From Thermoleophilia bacterium (GTDB taxonomy: Bacteria; Actinomycetota; Thermoleophilia; Gaiellales; JAICJC01): a DNA stretch of 37,777 nucleotides. Position numbers and translations under genes: made by a program. Positions 23,761 through 31,035 of this stretch are shown in pieces (positions within the stretch are counted from its first letter, which is position 1; the number at the start of each line of letters is the position of its first letter). Below the pieces are notes generated by a model. The model searched no databases. It was not told the DNA's origin and saw only the letters and a program-made list of their open reading frames with translations. The stretch lies in the NCBI GenBank assembly GCA_025928435.1, contig JAICJM010000012.1, positions 1-37,777 of the forward strand, given 5' to 3'.

Positions 23761-25481
23761 CGGCCGCCGAGCGCCACCAGGTCGGTGTGGGTGCCCCGCT
23801 CGACGATGCGGCCGTGGTCGAGCACGAGGATCAGGTCGGCGTCGCGCACCGTCGACAGCCGATGGGCGATGACGATGCTCGTGCGGCCCTGGCTGAGGTC
23901 GTCGAGGGCGTCCTGCACCAGCCGCTCGGTCTCGACGTCGAGCGAGCTCGTGGCCTCGTCGAGCACGAGCACGGCCGGGTCGCGCAGCACCGCGCGGGCG
24001 ATCGCGAGCCGCTGCTTCTCGCCGCCGGAGAAGCGGTAGCCGCGCTCGCCGACGACCGTGTCGTAGCCCTCGGGCAGCGAGCGCAGGTGGTCGTCGATCT
24101 GGGCGGCGCGGGCCGCCGCCTCGATCTCGGCGCCGGTCGCGCCGGGACGCGCGAAGGCCAGGTTCTCGCGCACCGTGCCGTGGAACAGGTAGGTCTCCTG
24201 CGAGACCACGCCGACGATGCTGCGCAGGGAATCGAACGTCAGGTCGCGCACGTCGGTGCCCTCGATCCGCACAGCGCCCGAGCCGACGTCGTACAGGCGC
24301 GCCACCAGGTAGCCGAGCGTGGTCTTGCCCGAGCCGGTCTCGCCCACCACGGCGATCTTGCTGCCGGGCTCGGCGACGAAGGAGATGCCCTCGAGGATGG
24401 GGGCAGCGTCCGGGTCGTAGCCGAAGCTGACGTCGTCGAACTCGACCCGTCCCCGCACGTCGGCGCGGTCGAGCGCGATTGCATCGGGCCGCTCGTCGAT
24501 GTCGACCGGCAGGTCGAGGTACTCGAACACGCGATCGAAGAGGGCGAGCGACGACTGGACGTCCGTCTGCACGGAAAGGAGCGACGACACCGGGAAGAAG
24601 AGCCGCGTCTGGAGCGTGGTGAAGGCGACCAAGGTGCCGATCGAGATCGTCGGCCCGCCGGTCGAGAGCAGGTAGCCGGCGACGCCGTACATCAGCGCGG
24701 GCATGACGGCGAACGTGGCCTGGATCGACCCCATCACCCACCGGCCGGCCATGCGCGAGCGCTGCTCGAGGTCGGCCAGGAGCCGGCTCTCGGCGACGAA
24801 GCGGTCGGTGAGCTCGTCGGTCTGGCCCATCGTCTTCGCGAGCAGGACGCCCGACACCGACAGCGACTCCTCGACGAGGGTCGAGATGTCGGCGAGCGTG
24901 CCCTGCATCGTCGAGGTGAGCGCGCGCCGCTTCTGGCCGATGCGGCGGGTCATGAGCACGAACACCGGCAGCAGCGCGAACGCGGCGACCGCGAGCCGCC
25001 AGTCGAGCAGGACCATGGCGATCGACGTGGTCACGACGGTGGTCACGTTCGAGACCACCGAGGTCGCGGTCGTCGTGACGACGGTCTGCACTCCGCCGAT
25101 GTCGTTCGCGATCCGCGACTGCACCTCACCCGTGCGCGTACGCGTGAAGAAGGCCAGCGACAGCCGCTGCAGGTGGCGGTAGACGGCGGCGCGCAGGTCG
25201 TGCATGACCTGCTGGCCGACCAGGTTCGACTGCCAGGTCTGGGCGACCCCGATCGCCTGGGTGATGATCGGGATCGCCACCATGCCGGCGACCAGGAGCG
25301 CGAGCCGGTCGGTGTCGAGCGACGGCCCGCGCGTCAGCACGTTGTTCAGCAGGTCGCGGAGCAGGAACGGCGGCACGACGCCGAGCGCCGCCGAGAACAG
25401 GATCATCGTCAGGAGCCAGGAGAGCCGGAGCCGGTACGGGCGGAAGAGCCGGATGATCCGCCGGCCGTTGCCCCCGCTCAC
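23721..25481 (-). CDS. ABC exporter, fused membrane and ATPase domains
   Basis: 586 residues, a typical half-transporter that works as a dimer. The N-terminal 320 residues carry six membrane helices (Y-R-L-R-L-S-W-L-L-T-M-I-L-F, V-A-G-M-V-A-I-P-I-I, and others) with the Y-R-H-L-Q-R-L-S-L-A-F-F coupling segment. The ATPase domain has Walker A G-E-T-G-S-G-K-T-T, Q-loop V-V-S-Q-E-T-Y-L-F, signature F-S-G-G-E-K-Q-R-L and Walker B V-L-V-L-D-E-A-T-S-S-L-D, then the H-R-L-S-T switch His. All ATPase motifs are intact. It belongs to the MsbA/LmrA-like lipid or multidrug exporters. The GTG start overlaps the MarR stop (GTGA), so it is co-transcribed with and probably controlled by that regulator. Confidence 0.94.
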   Translation of the reverse strand: MSGGNGRRIIRLFRPYRLRLSWLLTMILFSAALGVVPPFLLRDLLNNVLTRGPSLDTDRLALLVAGMVAIPIITQAIGVAQTWQSNLVGQQVMHDLRAAVYRHLQRLSLAFFTRTRTGEVQSRIANDIGGVQTVVTTTATSVVSNVTTVVTTSIAMVLLDWRLAVAAFALLPVFVLMTRRIGQKRRALTSTMQGTLADISTLVEESLSVSGVLLAKTMGQTDELTDRFVAESRLLADLEQRSRMAGRWVMGSIQATFAVMPALMYGVAGYLLSTGGPTISIGTLVAFTTLQTRLFFPVSSLLSVQTDVQSSLALFDRVFEYLDLPVDIDERPDAIALDRADVRGRVEFDDVSFGYDPDAAPILEGISFVAEPGSKIAVVGETGSGKTTLGYLVARLYDVGSGAVRIEGTDVRDLTFDSLRSIVGVVSQETYLFHGTVRENLAFARPGATGAEIEAAARAAQIDDHLRSLPEGYDTVVGERGYRFSGGEKQRLAIARAVLRDPAVLVLDEATSSLDVETERLVQDALDDLSQGRTSIVIAHRLSTVRDADLILVLDHGRIVERGTHTDLVALGGRYAALVERDAVVA

Positions 25482-25945
25482 GGAGCCGCCTCGCGCAGGT
25501 TCTCGGCCGCCCGCCGCAGGAGCGCCGCCATCCGGTCGAGCTCCCGCTCGGAGAAGCCCTCCGTCATCGCATCGTCGACCTCGCGCCCCAGGTGCGGCAG
25601 GGCCGCGATCGCCTCGGCGCCGGCGTCCGTCAGCTCGATCCGGCGGCGGCGGCGGTCGTCGGGGTGCGGGATGCGGCGGATCCAGCCCCGCTCCTCGGCC
25701 GAGTCGATCAGCGCCGTCAGGGTCGGCGGCGTTACGCCGAAGGCGCAGCACAGCTCGCGCTGGTCGGCCGGACCGGAGCAGCAGCGCAGGCGCCGCAGCA
25801 GCTCCCACTGCCCGATCGTCATGCCGTGACGGCGGGCGATGCGGTCGCCGTGGGCCTGCGCCAGCCGGGTCACGCGGCGCACGTCGCGCAGCACGGCGTG
25901 GCGGGTGGACTCGTGATCGGCGGGAAGCGAGGTCGGCATATTCAT
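25478..25945 (-). CDS. MarR-family regulator of the ABC exporter
   Basis: 155 residues from ATG 25945 (ATG 25939 is an equal choice). Winged helix with R-H-G-M-T-I-G-Q-W-E-L-L-R-R-L, recognition helix V-T-P-P-T-L-T-A-L-I-D-S-A-E-E-R-G-W-I and the D-D-R-R-R-R-R-I-E-L-T-D-A-G wing. Two Cys (C-C) occur at the start of the helix-turn-helix and another pair just before the recognition helix, which might make it redox-sensitive. The stop overlaps the exporter GTG by 4 nt, the classical arrangement of a MarR repressor with its drug exporter. A promoter and an inverted repeat lie inside the 3' end of the upstream selenoprotein gene, which ends only 4 nt before this start. Confidence 0.9.
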   Translation of the reverse strand: MNMPTSLPADHESTRHAVLRDVRRVTRLAQAHGDRIARRHGMTIGQWELLRRLRCCSGPADQRELCCAFGVTPPTLTALIDSAEERGWIRRIPHPDDRRRRRIELTDAGAEAIAALPHLGREVDDAMTEGFSERELDRMAALLRRAAENLREAAP

Positions 25946-25985
25946 TCGATCACGAAATATTAGCAGTCGAACTATCTGCCAGCAA
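25945..25985 (-). promoter_or_regulatory. Promoter and inverted repeat of the MarR-ABC operon
   Basis: On the minus strand TTGCTG (25985-25980), 17-nt spacer, TAATAT (25962-25957), 11 nt to ATG 25945. TTCGA (25945-25949) and TCGAA (25967-25971) are inverted arms centred on AATATT of the -10, a plausible autorepressor site. All of this lies at the very end of the selenoprotein gene. Confidence 0.55.
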
Positions 25986-26486
25986 CCGCCCCAGGATCGG
26001 CCCCATCGCGGCATCCGCACGGGCGTCCAGGTCATCGGCGGTCAGGAGCTGCACCGGGTGGGGGACCCACACCATCCGGTAGCCGGGCATGCCGAGCAGC
26101 GCCGCCTGCTCGAGCGCCTCGTCGGCGAACGGCTCCGTGCCCACGCCGGCGGTGGCGACGCCGAGCCGCTCCAGCCGCACCAGGTCGTGCACACTGCACG
26201 ACACGCACGAGCCTCAATCGGCGAGGCCCTCGACGGCGAGGTCGGCGCGCGCGGCGATCCGCTCGATCAGCTCGCCGGCCGCCGGGCGCGAGAACAGCGG
26301 CTTGGCGAATCGCTCAACCTCGGCGCCGCGCTCGCGGAGGTCCCGCTCGACCCGGTCGAGGAACTCCGCCCCGCGGTTCTTCGAGATGTCGAGCAGGGCA
26401 ACCGTCCGCCCGGCCAGCGCGTCCGGCCGCGGCGCGGGCGGGACGGGCGTGCGGGCGGCGGGGTCGTAGGGGCTCACGTATCGCAT
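25950..26486 (-). CDS. UGSC-type selenoprotein with in-frame TGA as selenocysteine 91
   Basis: 178 residues if TGA (26216-26214) is read as Sec. The first 90 residues give a Rossmann-like start (R-T-V-A-L-L-D-I-S-K-N-R-G, then A-E-V-E-R-F-A-K-P) and a helix ending A-R-A-D-L-A-V-E-G-L-A-D. Then come U91-G-S-C94-V-S-C97-S-V-H-D and, in the same frame, a second half (L-E-R-L-G-V-A-T-A-G-V-G-T-E-P-F; V-W-V-P-H-P-V) that completes the domain. The U-G-S-C motif is the name-giving feature of the UGSC (seleno)protein family. A SECIS-like hairpin lies at the right distance (26184-26202). ATG 26486 has a strong AGGAGG 5 nt upstream and overlaps the thioredoxin-domain gene by 13 nt. Function unknown; Sec near two Cys suggests thiol/selenol redox chemistry. 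A mutated Cys-form pseudogene is the alternative. Confidence 0.88.
26184..26202 (-). promoter_or_regulatory. Bacterial SECIS element after the Sec UGA
   Basis: On the mRNA, GUCGUGC and GCACGAC form a perfect 7-bp stem with loop AGUGU. The loop starts 19 nt after the UGA, as I recall for E. coli fdhF, and the second and third loop bases are G and U, the two that SelB contacts. A lower helix GCUC/GAGC (2-5 and 43-46 nt after UGA) closes the structure. Confidence 0.82.
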
Positions 26487-27955
26487 CGCACCTCCTGGGT
26501 GACGGGTGTCCAGTCCATGCCGACGCACGGGCCGAAGACCGCCGAGAAGCGGCCGGCCTCGCCGCCGGCGACCACGAGCAGGATTTCGCCGGGCGAGTCC
26601 CACTTGGGCACGAGCTCGGCGTCCGGCGCACTCGCGACCCGGGCCGTGAACTCGCCGTGGCGGAGCTCTCCGGCCGGCCGCTGCACCGCCTCCCAGATCG
26701 CATGGCGGACGTCGTCCTTGCTCCACCCGCCCGCCGCGAGCGTGTCGGCGTGCTCGGGGCAGATGACGAAGAGGGTCGCCGCGCCGATCGGCCACCAGTT
26801 GGGGGCCCACAGGGTCGCCGCGCCCCAGCCCAGCGCCGTCGCCAGATCCTCGGGCGCCCTGCTGCGGTGCTCGGAGATCGAGAGCGGGGCGTCGCCCGCG
26901 ACCAGCGTGACGGCGGACTGCCCGGCGGCGAGGCCGCGCTCGACGTGGAGCGGCGGCCACGGGCTGCGCTCCTCGTCCTCGGCCAGGCACGTGCCGATCT
27001 TGCCCGGCTGGCCGAGTGTCGAGCGGTCGAGCCGGCCCGGCATGCCCTCGCCGGTGAGCGCCACGACCAGGCGCAGGGCCCGGCCGATCGTCGCGTTGGC
27101 GCGCGTGCCGGGGCCGAGGGCGCCCATGCCGGAGTTGAGGCCGGCCGCCCGCCTGACGGGCCCATTCACGACGGCGATCTGGCCGGCCGGCTGGGTCGTC
27201 ACCGCCTGCCCGTGCAGGTTGAACCCGGGCACCAGCATCGCGCGCACGGCCGCCTCGACGACGGCGAAGTGCTCGGGCCGGCACCCGGCCAGGACGGCGC
27301 ACGCGGCGGCCCGCTCGAGCGTGGCCTCGCCCATGCCCGGCGGGACCGGGCCGAGCGATTCGGCGGGGTCGCGGCCGGCGAGCATCGCGGCGACGCGCTC
27401 GGGCGTGGGCGCGATGGTCGGGAGGCCGTCCGTCCAGCCGAGCTCGAACATCGCCTCTGGATCGTCGTCGCCGGTCGCCGCCTCGGCGGCGAGCTGGGCG
27501 ACGTCGTAGGTCGACTTCGCGGCGCAGCCGGGCTTGCGCGCGGGTGGCTGCGAGCCGAGGTCGGCGCCGAGGACGGCGGAGAGCGCGGCGGCGTCCCAGC
27601 CGACCACCGTCTCGGTCACCGCCCCGCCGGGCGCGATCGCGACGGTCGTCGGCACCGCCTCGAGGCCGTAGGCCCGCGACGTCTCGTACGGCGCCGGCTC
27701 GGACAGCATCCGGCCGGCGAAGCCGGTCCGGCCGGCGAGCCGCGACGCCGCGGCCGGAGACGCCTCGCACACGACCGTCACCTCGGCTCCGACGGCGGCC
27801 AGGCGGCGCAGGGTGAGCTCGCAGGTGGGACAGTCGTCGGTCACGAACATGACGGCCGCCGGCCCGTCCGCGAGCAGCTCCGACAGGGCGACCGGGCCGC
27901 CCGTCGTGCTCGGCAACGTGAACCGCGGGGCGGGCGTTTCAGCCAGAGGCGGCAT
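26474..27955 (-). CDS. Thioredoxin-like domain protein, partner of the UGSC selenoprotein
   Basis: 493 residues. Residues 1-140 are a thioredoxin/peroxiredoxin-like domain (F-T-L-P-S-T-T-G-G-P-V-A-L-S-E-L-L) with redox motif Cys42-P-T-Cys45, and V-P-T-T-V-A-I as the cis-Pro segment. The larger second part starts E-L-G-W-T-D-G-L-P-T-I-A-P-T-P-E-R-V and includes N-L-H-G-Q-A-V-T-T-Q-P-A, V-N-G-P-V-R-R-A-A-G-L-N-S-G, R-A-N-A-T-I-G-R-A-L-R-L, G-Q-P-G-K-I-G-T-C-L-A-E-D-E-E-R-S-P-W and H-V-E-R-G. I recognise this as a conserved family of unknown function often seen beside UGSC genes. ATG 27955 follows TACGTT by 6 nt. The 13-nt overlap with the next gene implies one transcript and joint function, perhaps reduction of the selenoprotein. 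Confidence 0.85.
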   Translation of the reverse strand: MPPLAETPAPRFTLPSTTGGPVALSELLADGPAAVMFVTDDCPTCELTLRRLAAVGAEVTVVCEASPAAASRLAGRTGFAGRMLSEPAPYETSRAYGLEAVPTTVAIAPGGAVTETVVGWDAAALSAVLGADLGSQPPARKPGCAAKSTYDVAQLAAEAATGDDDPEAMFELGWTDGLPTIAPTPERVAAMLAGRDPAESLGPVPPGMGEATLERAAACAVLAGCRPEHFAVVEAAVRAMLVPGFNLHGQAVTTQPAGQIAVVNGPVRRAAGLNSGMGALGPGTRANATIGRALRLVVALTGEGMPGRLDRSTLGQPGKIGTCLAEDEERSPWPPLHVERGLAAGQSAVTLVAGDAPLSISEHRSRAPEDLATALGWGAATLWAPNWWPIGAATLFVICPEHADTLAAGGWSKDDVRHAIWEAVQRPAGELRHGEFTARVASAPDAELVPKWDSPGEILLVVAGGEAGRFSAVFGPCVGMDWTPVTQEVRCDT

Positions 27956-27961
27956 AACCGC

Positions 27962-27967
27962 AACGTA
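27962..27967 (-). promoter_or_regulatory. -10 box TACGTT of the selenoprotein operon
   Basis: Read on the minus strand, 6 nt before ATG 27955, no Shine-Dalgarno. Confidence 0.55.
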
Positions 27968-28011
27968 CCGGAAGGGGTTTGCCGGGCGGGGGCGAAGGGC
28001 AGGCGAGACCC

Positions 28012-28170
28012 ATGGCCGAGCCGTTCCTCATCGTCGCCGCCGCAGTCGCCGGCGTGCTCCTCGTCCTCATCGCCGCGTCGATGTTCGGCGTCAGCCGCCG
28101 CGCGGTCGAGGCGGAGATCCGCCGCGTCGAGGAGGAGGAGCAGGCACAGGCGGACGACCTGGCGGCCTGA
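28012..28170 (+). CDS. Small single-span membrane protein
   Basis: 52 residues from ATG 28012, preceded by an AGGCGAG stretch that could act as RBS. One transmembrane helix (P-F-L-I-V-A-A-A-V-A-G-V-L-L-V-L-I-A-A) is followed by a short charged helix rich in Glu and Arg (V-E-A-E-I-R-R-V-E-E-E-E-Q-A-Q) likely to face the cytoplasm as a coiled coil. No recognised family. The stop TGA overlaps the presumed CTG start of the next gene (CTGA), so the two may be translationally coupled. Short ORF, but amino-acid composition and context look real. Confidence 0.6.
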   Translation: MAEPFLIVAAAVAGVLLVLIAASMFGVSRRAVEAEIRRVEEEEQAQADDLAA

Positions 28171-28754
28171 CCGCGGCCCTCCCCTACCCCGATCCGCCAC
28201 TGACCGACGGCACGGTCCTGCTGCGCTCGTGGGAGCGCGGCGACGTGGCGTGTGCCGCGGAGGGGAAGGGCGTCGACGAGGCCGGCGCGCTCGCGTGGAT
28301 CGAGATGCAGGTGCGGCGTCAGGCGGATGGCGCCGGCCTCTCGCTCGCGATCGCCGACGCGCCGTCCGGCGGGGCGCTGGGCTGCGTCTCGCTGAACGCC
28401 CGCCCCCGGCCGGGCGTGGCCCCCGCCGGCGGGCCGCCCGACGGGCTGCTCGCGTTCGAGATCCAGGCGGGCACGGCCGGCATCGGCTACTGGGTGCTCG
28501 ACCGCGCCCGCCGGCGCGGCCTGGCGACCGCCGCGGTGCGCCTGCTCACGCGGTGGGCGATCACCGACGCCGGGATGCGGCGGATCGAGGCGCTCGTCGA
28601 GCCGGGCAACCGGGCGTCGCTGCGCGTGCTCGAGCGCTGCAGCTTCCGGCGCGAGGGCCTCCTGCGCGACCACCTCGACCTCGCCGACGACGGCCGCCGC
28701 GGCGATGCCTATGTCTACTCGCTGATCCCGGGAGACCTCCCGCAAGGGGCATGA
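28167..28754 (+). CDS. GNAT-family N-acetyltransferase (RimJ/RimL-like)
   Basis: About 195 residues. Family features: L-T-D-G-T-V-L-L-R-S-W-E-R-G-D at the start, a middle beta sheet (L-A-I-A-D...G-A-L-G-C-V-S-L-N), then G-I-G-Y-W-V-L-D-R-A-R-R-R-G-L-A-T-A-A-V-R-L-L, which is the acetyl-CoA pyrophosphate-binding motif, and R-I-E-A-L-V-E-P-G-N-R-A-S-L-R-V-L-E-R-C-S-F-R-R-E-G. This is the RimJ/RimL-type (Acetyltransf_3) group, which acetylates protein N-termini or small amines. No ATG, GTG or TTG lies at the expected N-terminus; the best choice is CTG 28167 overlapping the previous stop. Its own stop is the first codon of the palindrome at 28752-28782. Confidence 0.85.
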   Translation: MTAALPYPDPPLTDGTVLLRSWERGDVACAAEGKGVDEAGALAWIEMQVRRQADGAGLSLAIADAPSGGALGCVSLNARPRPGVAPAGGPPDGLLAFEIQAGTAGIGYWVLDRARRRGLATAAVRLLTRWAITDAGMRRIEALVEPGNRASLRVLERCSFRREGLLRDHLDLADDGRRGDAYVYSLIPGDLPQGA

Positions 28755-28782
28755 ATAAACGGGGTCTGACCCCGTTTATTCA
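28752..28782. terminator. Perfect 31-nt palindromic bidirectional terminator
   Basis: TGAATAAACGGGGTC, one T, then GACCCCGTTTATTCA. The left end is the stop of the GNAT gene and the right end is, in reverse, the stop of the cystathionine enzyme, so each arm encodes a stop codon and the A/T-rich ends give a U-run in both directions. Compare 12464-12496. Confidence 0.85.
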
Positions 28783-29904
28783 GCCCAGGGCCTGGTCGAG
28801 GTCGGCGATCAGGTCGGCCGCCGACTCGATTCCCACCGAGAGCCGCACCAGCGTCCCGGGCGTCGCGAACGGCGAGTCCGCCGTCGATGCGTGGGTCATG
28901 CGCCCGGGATGCTCGATCAGGCTCTCCACGCCGCCGAGGCTCTCCGCGAGCGTCCAGATCCTCGTCCGCGCGACGAGCGCCACCGCCTCGTCCTCGGACG
29001 GCGCCAGGAACGAGACCATGCCGCCGAAGCCGTCCATCTGGCGGCGGGCGATGTCGTGTCCGGGATGCGTGCCGATCCCCGGGTAGAGCACCCGCTCGAC
29101 GCGGTCGTGCCCCTGCAGGTACTCGACGATGCGGGCGGCGTTCTCGCAGTGCGCCCGCATCCGCACGCCGAGGGTCTTCAGGCCGCGCAGCACGAGCCAC
29201 GCGTCCAGCGGCCCGGGCACCCCGCCGAGCGAGTTCTGCAGGAAGGCCAGCCGGTCGGCCAGCGCGTCGTCGTCGGTCGCCGCGAAGCCGCCGATCAGGT
29301 CGGAGTGGCCGCCCAGGTACTTCGTGGTCGAGTGGACGACGATGTCGGCGCCGTGCTCGATCGGCCGCTGCAGGTACGGCGATGCGAACGTGTTGTCCAC
29401 GACCACGATCGCGCCCGCTGCGTGCGCGGCGTCGGCCGCGGCGCGCAGGTCGACGACATTCAGGAGCGGGTTCGTCGGCGTCTCCAGCCAGACCAGCGCC
29501 GTGTCGTCGCCGAGGTGGTCGGCGAGCTCGGTGTTGCATTGCTCCGCCGACAGGTAGGTGAAGCGGTAGCCCTTCGGCTCGTACACCTTCGAGAACAGGC
29601 GGTAGGTGCCGCCGTAGACGTCGTTCACCGAGACCACGCGCCGGGACGGGTCGACCAGGTGCATCACCGTCGTCGCGGCCGCCATCCCGGACGCGAACGC
29701 GAGGCCGTGGGCGGCGCCCTCCAGCGACGCCAGGCACTCCTCCAGCGCATCGCGGGTGGGGTTGCGGGTGCGCGAGTAGTCGTACTCGTACTGGCCGACG
29801 GCCTGCTGGGCGTAGGTCGACGTCTGGTAGATCGGGACGGCCACGGCGCCCGTGCGCGGGTCGGGCTCCTGGCCGGTGTGGATGGCGCGGGTCTCAAAGT
29901 CCAT
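28780..29904 (-). CDS. Cystathionine gamma-lyase / gamma-synthase
   Basis: 374 residues, PLP fold type I, trans-sulfuration family. Motifs: T-R-A-I-H-T-G-Q-E-P-D-P-R-T-G-A-V, P-I-Y-Q-T-S-T-Y, Y-S-R-T-R-N-P-T-R, F-A-S-G-M-A-A, E-T-P-T-N-P, V-V-V-D-N-T-F-A-S-P-Y and Lys195 in S-T-T-K-Y-L-G-G-H-S-D (Schiff base), then E-S-L-G-G-V-E-S-L-I-E-H-P-x-x-M-T-H. The family covers gamma-synthase (MetB) and gamma-lyase (Mct/CGL), which sequence alone separates poorly. A cystathionine beta-synthase upstream on the same strand argues for gamma-lyase, giving cysteine from homocysteine. It has its own leaderless promoter (TAGATT 6 nt before ATG 29904). Confidence 0.92.
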   Translation of the reverse strand: MDFETRAIHTGQEPDPRTGAVAVPIYQTSTYAQQAVGQYEYDYSRTRNPTRDALEECLASLEGAAHGLAFASGMAAATTVMHLVDPSRRVVSVNDVYGGTYRLFSKVYEPKGYRFTYLSAEQCNTELADHLGDDTALVWLETPTNPLLNVVDLRAAADAAHAAGAIVVVDNTFASPYLQRPIEHGADIVVHSTTKYLGGHSDLIGGFAATDDDALADRLAFLQNSLGGVPGPLDAWLVLRGLKTLGVRMRAHCENAARIVEYLQGHDRVERVLYPGIGTHPGHDIARRQMDGFGGMVSFLAPSEDEAVALVARTRIWTLAESLGGVESLIEHPGRMTHASTADSPFATPGTLVRLSVGIESAADLIADLDQALG

Positions 29905-29910
29905 GGCGGC

Positions 29911-29916
29911 AATCTA
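29911..29916 (-). promoter_or_regulatory. -10 box TAGATT for the cystathionine gamma enzyme
   Basis: Read on the minus strand, 6 nt before ATG 29904. It overlaps the end of the YcaQ-type gene. Confidence 0.55.
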
Positions 29917-31035
29917 CCCGGGCACGGGTTCGAGGCCGAGCTGGCGGGCCAGCCGCCGAAGCGCCCGCTCGAGCGGCTCGGTGCTGCGGAAGCGGCCCTC
30001 GGGATGCCACGCCCTGGCGGTCAGCGTGCCGGTCGCGCGATCGGCCTTGACGTCGGCCCGGCCGACGATGCGGTCGCCGGAGAGCAGGGGCAGCACGTAG
30101 TAGCCGTACCGCCGCTCGGGCGCCGGCTTGTAGACCTCGATCAGGTGCTTGAACCCGAGCACCCGCTCGGCGAAGGGGCGGTCCCACAGCAGGTTGTCGA
30201 ACGGCGAGAGCAGGACGGCCCCGGCCGGGCGGGCCGCCCCCGGGTCGGCGTCGGCGGCGAGCAGCACCGGCGGGCCGCCGTCGGACACCTCGGCCCGGCG
30301 CAGCTCCCCCGCCGCGATGACGTCGGCGACGTGCTCCCGGATCCGGGCCGTCCCGCCACGCAGGCGCCAGTGCTCGACGACCCCCGCCTCCGTCAGCGCG
30401 CCGCGTGCGCGCACGGCGAGCACGACGAGCCGCCGCAGCACCTCGTCCTCGTCGGGGATGGGCGCGCCCAGGACGGCGTCGGGGAGGACCCGCTCGGGCA
30501 GGTCGTACATGCGCTGGAAGCCCTGGCGGCCGGCGATGACGAGGTCGCCCGCGCTCCACAGCGCCTCCAGCATCCGCTTGGCGGGCTTCAGGTTCCACAT
30601 GCCGCCCGAGCGCTCGCCCTCGAAGTCGCGCGACCCGAGCGCGCCCCGCTCCCGGATCGCCCCCATCACGTGGTCGGCCAGCGCCGGCTCGCGCTCGATG
30701 ATCGGCCCCCACCAGGGGTGCGAGCGGTCGCGCATGAAGCTGCACATGAGCGGCCACAGCTCGATCGGCAGCAGGCACGCCTCGTGCGCCCAGTACTCGA
30801 ACAACCGGCCCTTGCGGATGAGCCCCGAGACCGTGCCGGGCGGGTAGGTGCCGACGCGCGAGAGCAGGGTCAGGCGGTGGCTGCGGGCGACGGTCGAGAT
30901 CGAGTCGAGCTGCACGCACGAGAGGCGCGCCACCGTCGCCTCGATGTCGGCGGCCTTCCCGCGGCGGGCGCGGGTGGCGTAGCCCTGGGCGGCGACGACG
31001 TGCCGGCGGAGCGCCGCCGCGGAGAGCGGCGTCAC
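29914..31035 (-). CDS. YcaQ-type winged-helix DNA glycosylase
   Basis: 373 residues. Matches the YcaQ/AlkX (HTH_42) family: C-V-Q-L-D-S-I-S-T-V-A-R-S-H near the N-terminus, containing the Q-x-D motif used for catalysis in E. coli YcaQ, then L-F-E-Y-W-A-H-E-A-C-L-L-P, several winged-helix repeats (A-L-T-E-A-G-V-V-E-H-W-R-L-R-G-G) and a C-terminal S-P-F-D-N-L-L-W-D-R...Y-K-P-A-P-E-R-R-Y-G-Y-Y-V-L-P-L-L block. Such proteins unhook DNA interstrand crosslinks. The GTG start overlaps the cystathionine beta-synthase stop (GTGA), so it is translated from that mRNA although its role is unrelated. Family call is firm; activity is inferred. Confidence 0.88.
   Translation of the reverse strand: MTPLSAAALRRHVVAAQGYATRARRGKAADIEATVARLSCVQLDSISTVARSHRLTLLSRVGTYPPGTVSGLIRKGRLFEYWAHEACLLPIELWPLMCSFMRDRSHPWWGPIIEREPALADHVMGAIRERGALGSRDFEGERSGGMWNLKPAKRMLEALWSAGDLVIAGRQGFQRMYDLPERVLPDAVLGAPIPDEDEVLRRLVVLAVRARGALTEAGVVEHWRLRGGTARIREHVADVIAAGELRRAEVSDGGPPVLLAADADPGAARPAGAVLLSPFDNLLWDRPFAERVLGFKHLIEVYKPAPERRYGYYVLPLLSGDRIVGRADVKADRATGTLTARAWHPEGRFRSTEPLERALRRLARQLGLEPVPG

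Noticed and set aside
21784..24741. A 985-residue minus-strand protein
   Set aside because: Antisense shadow of the MFS and out-of-frame ABC sequence; only the last 244 residues form the hydrolase.
26204..26486. Two separate small proteins (90 and 84 residues) or a frameshifted pseudogene instead of one selenoprotein
   Set aside because: Both parts are in the same frame across a single TGA, the junction spells U-G-S-C, a SECIS hairpin is at the right distance, and only the first part has an RBS.
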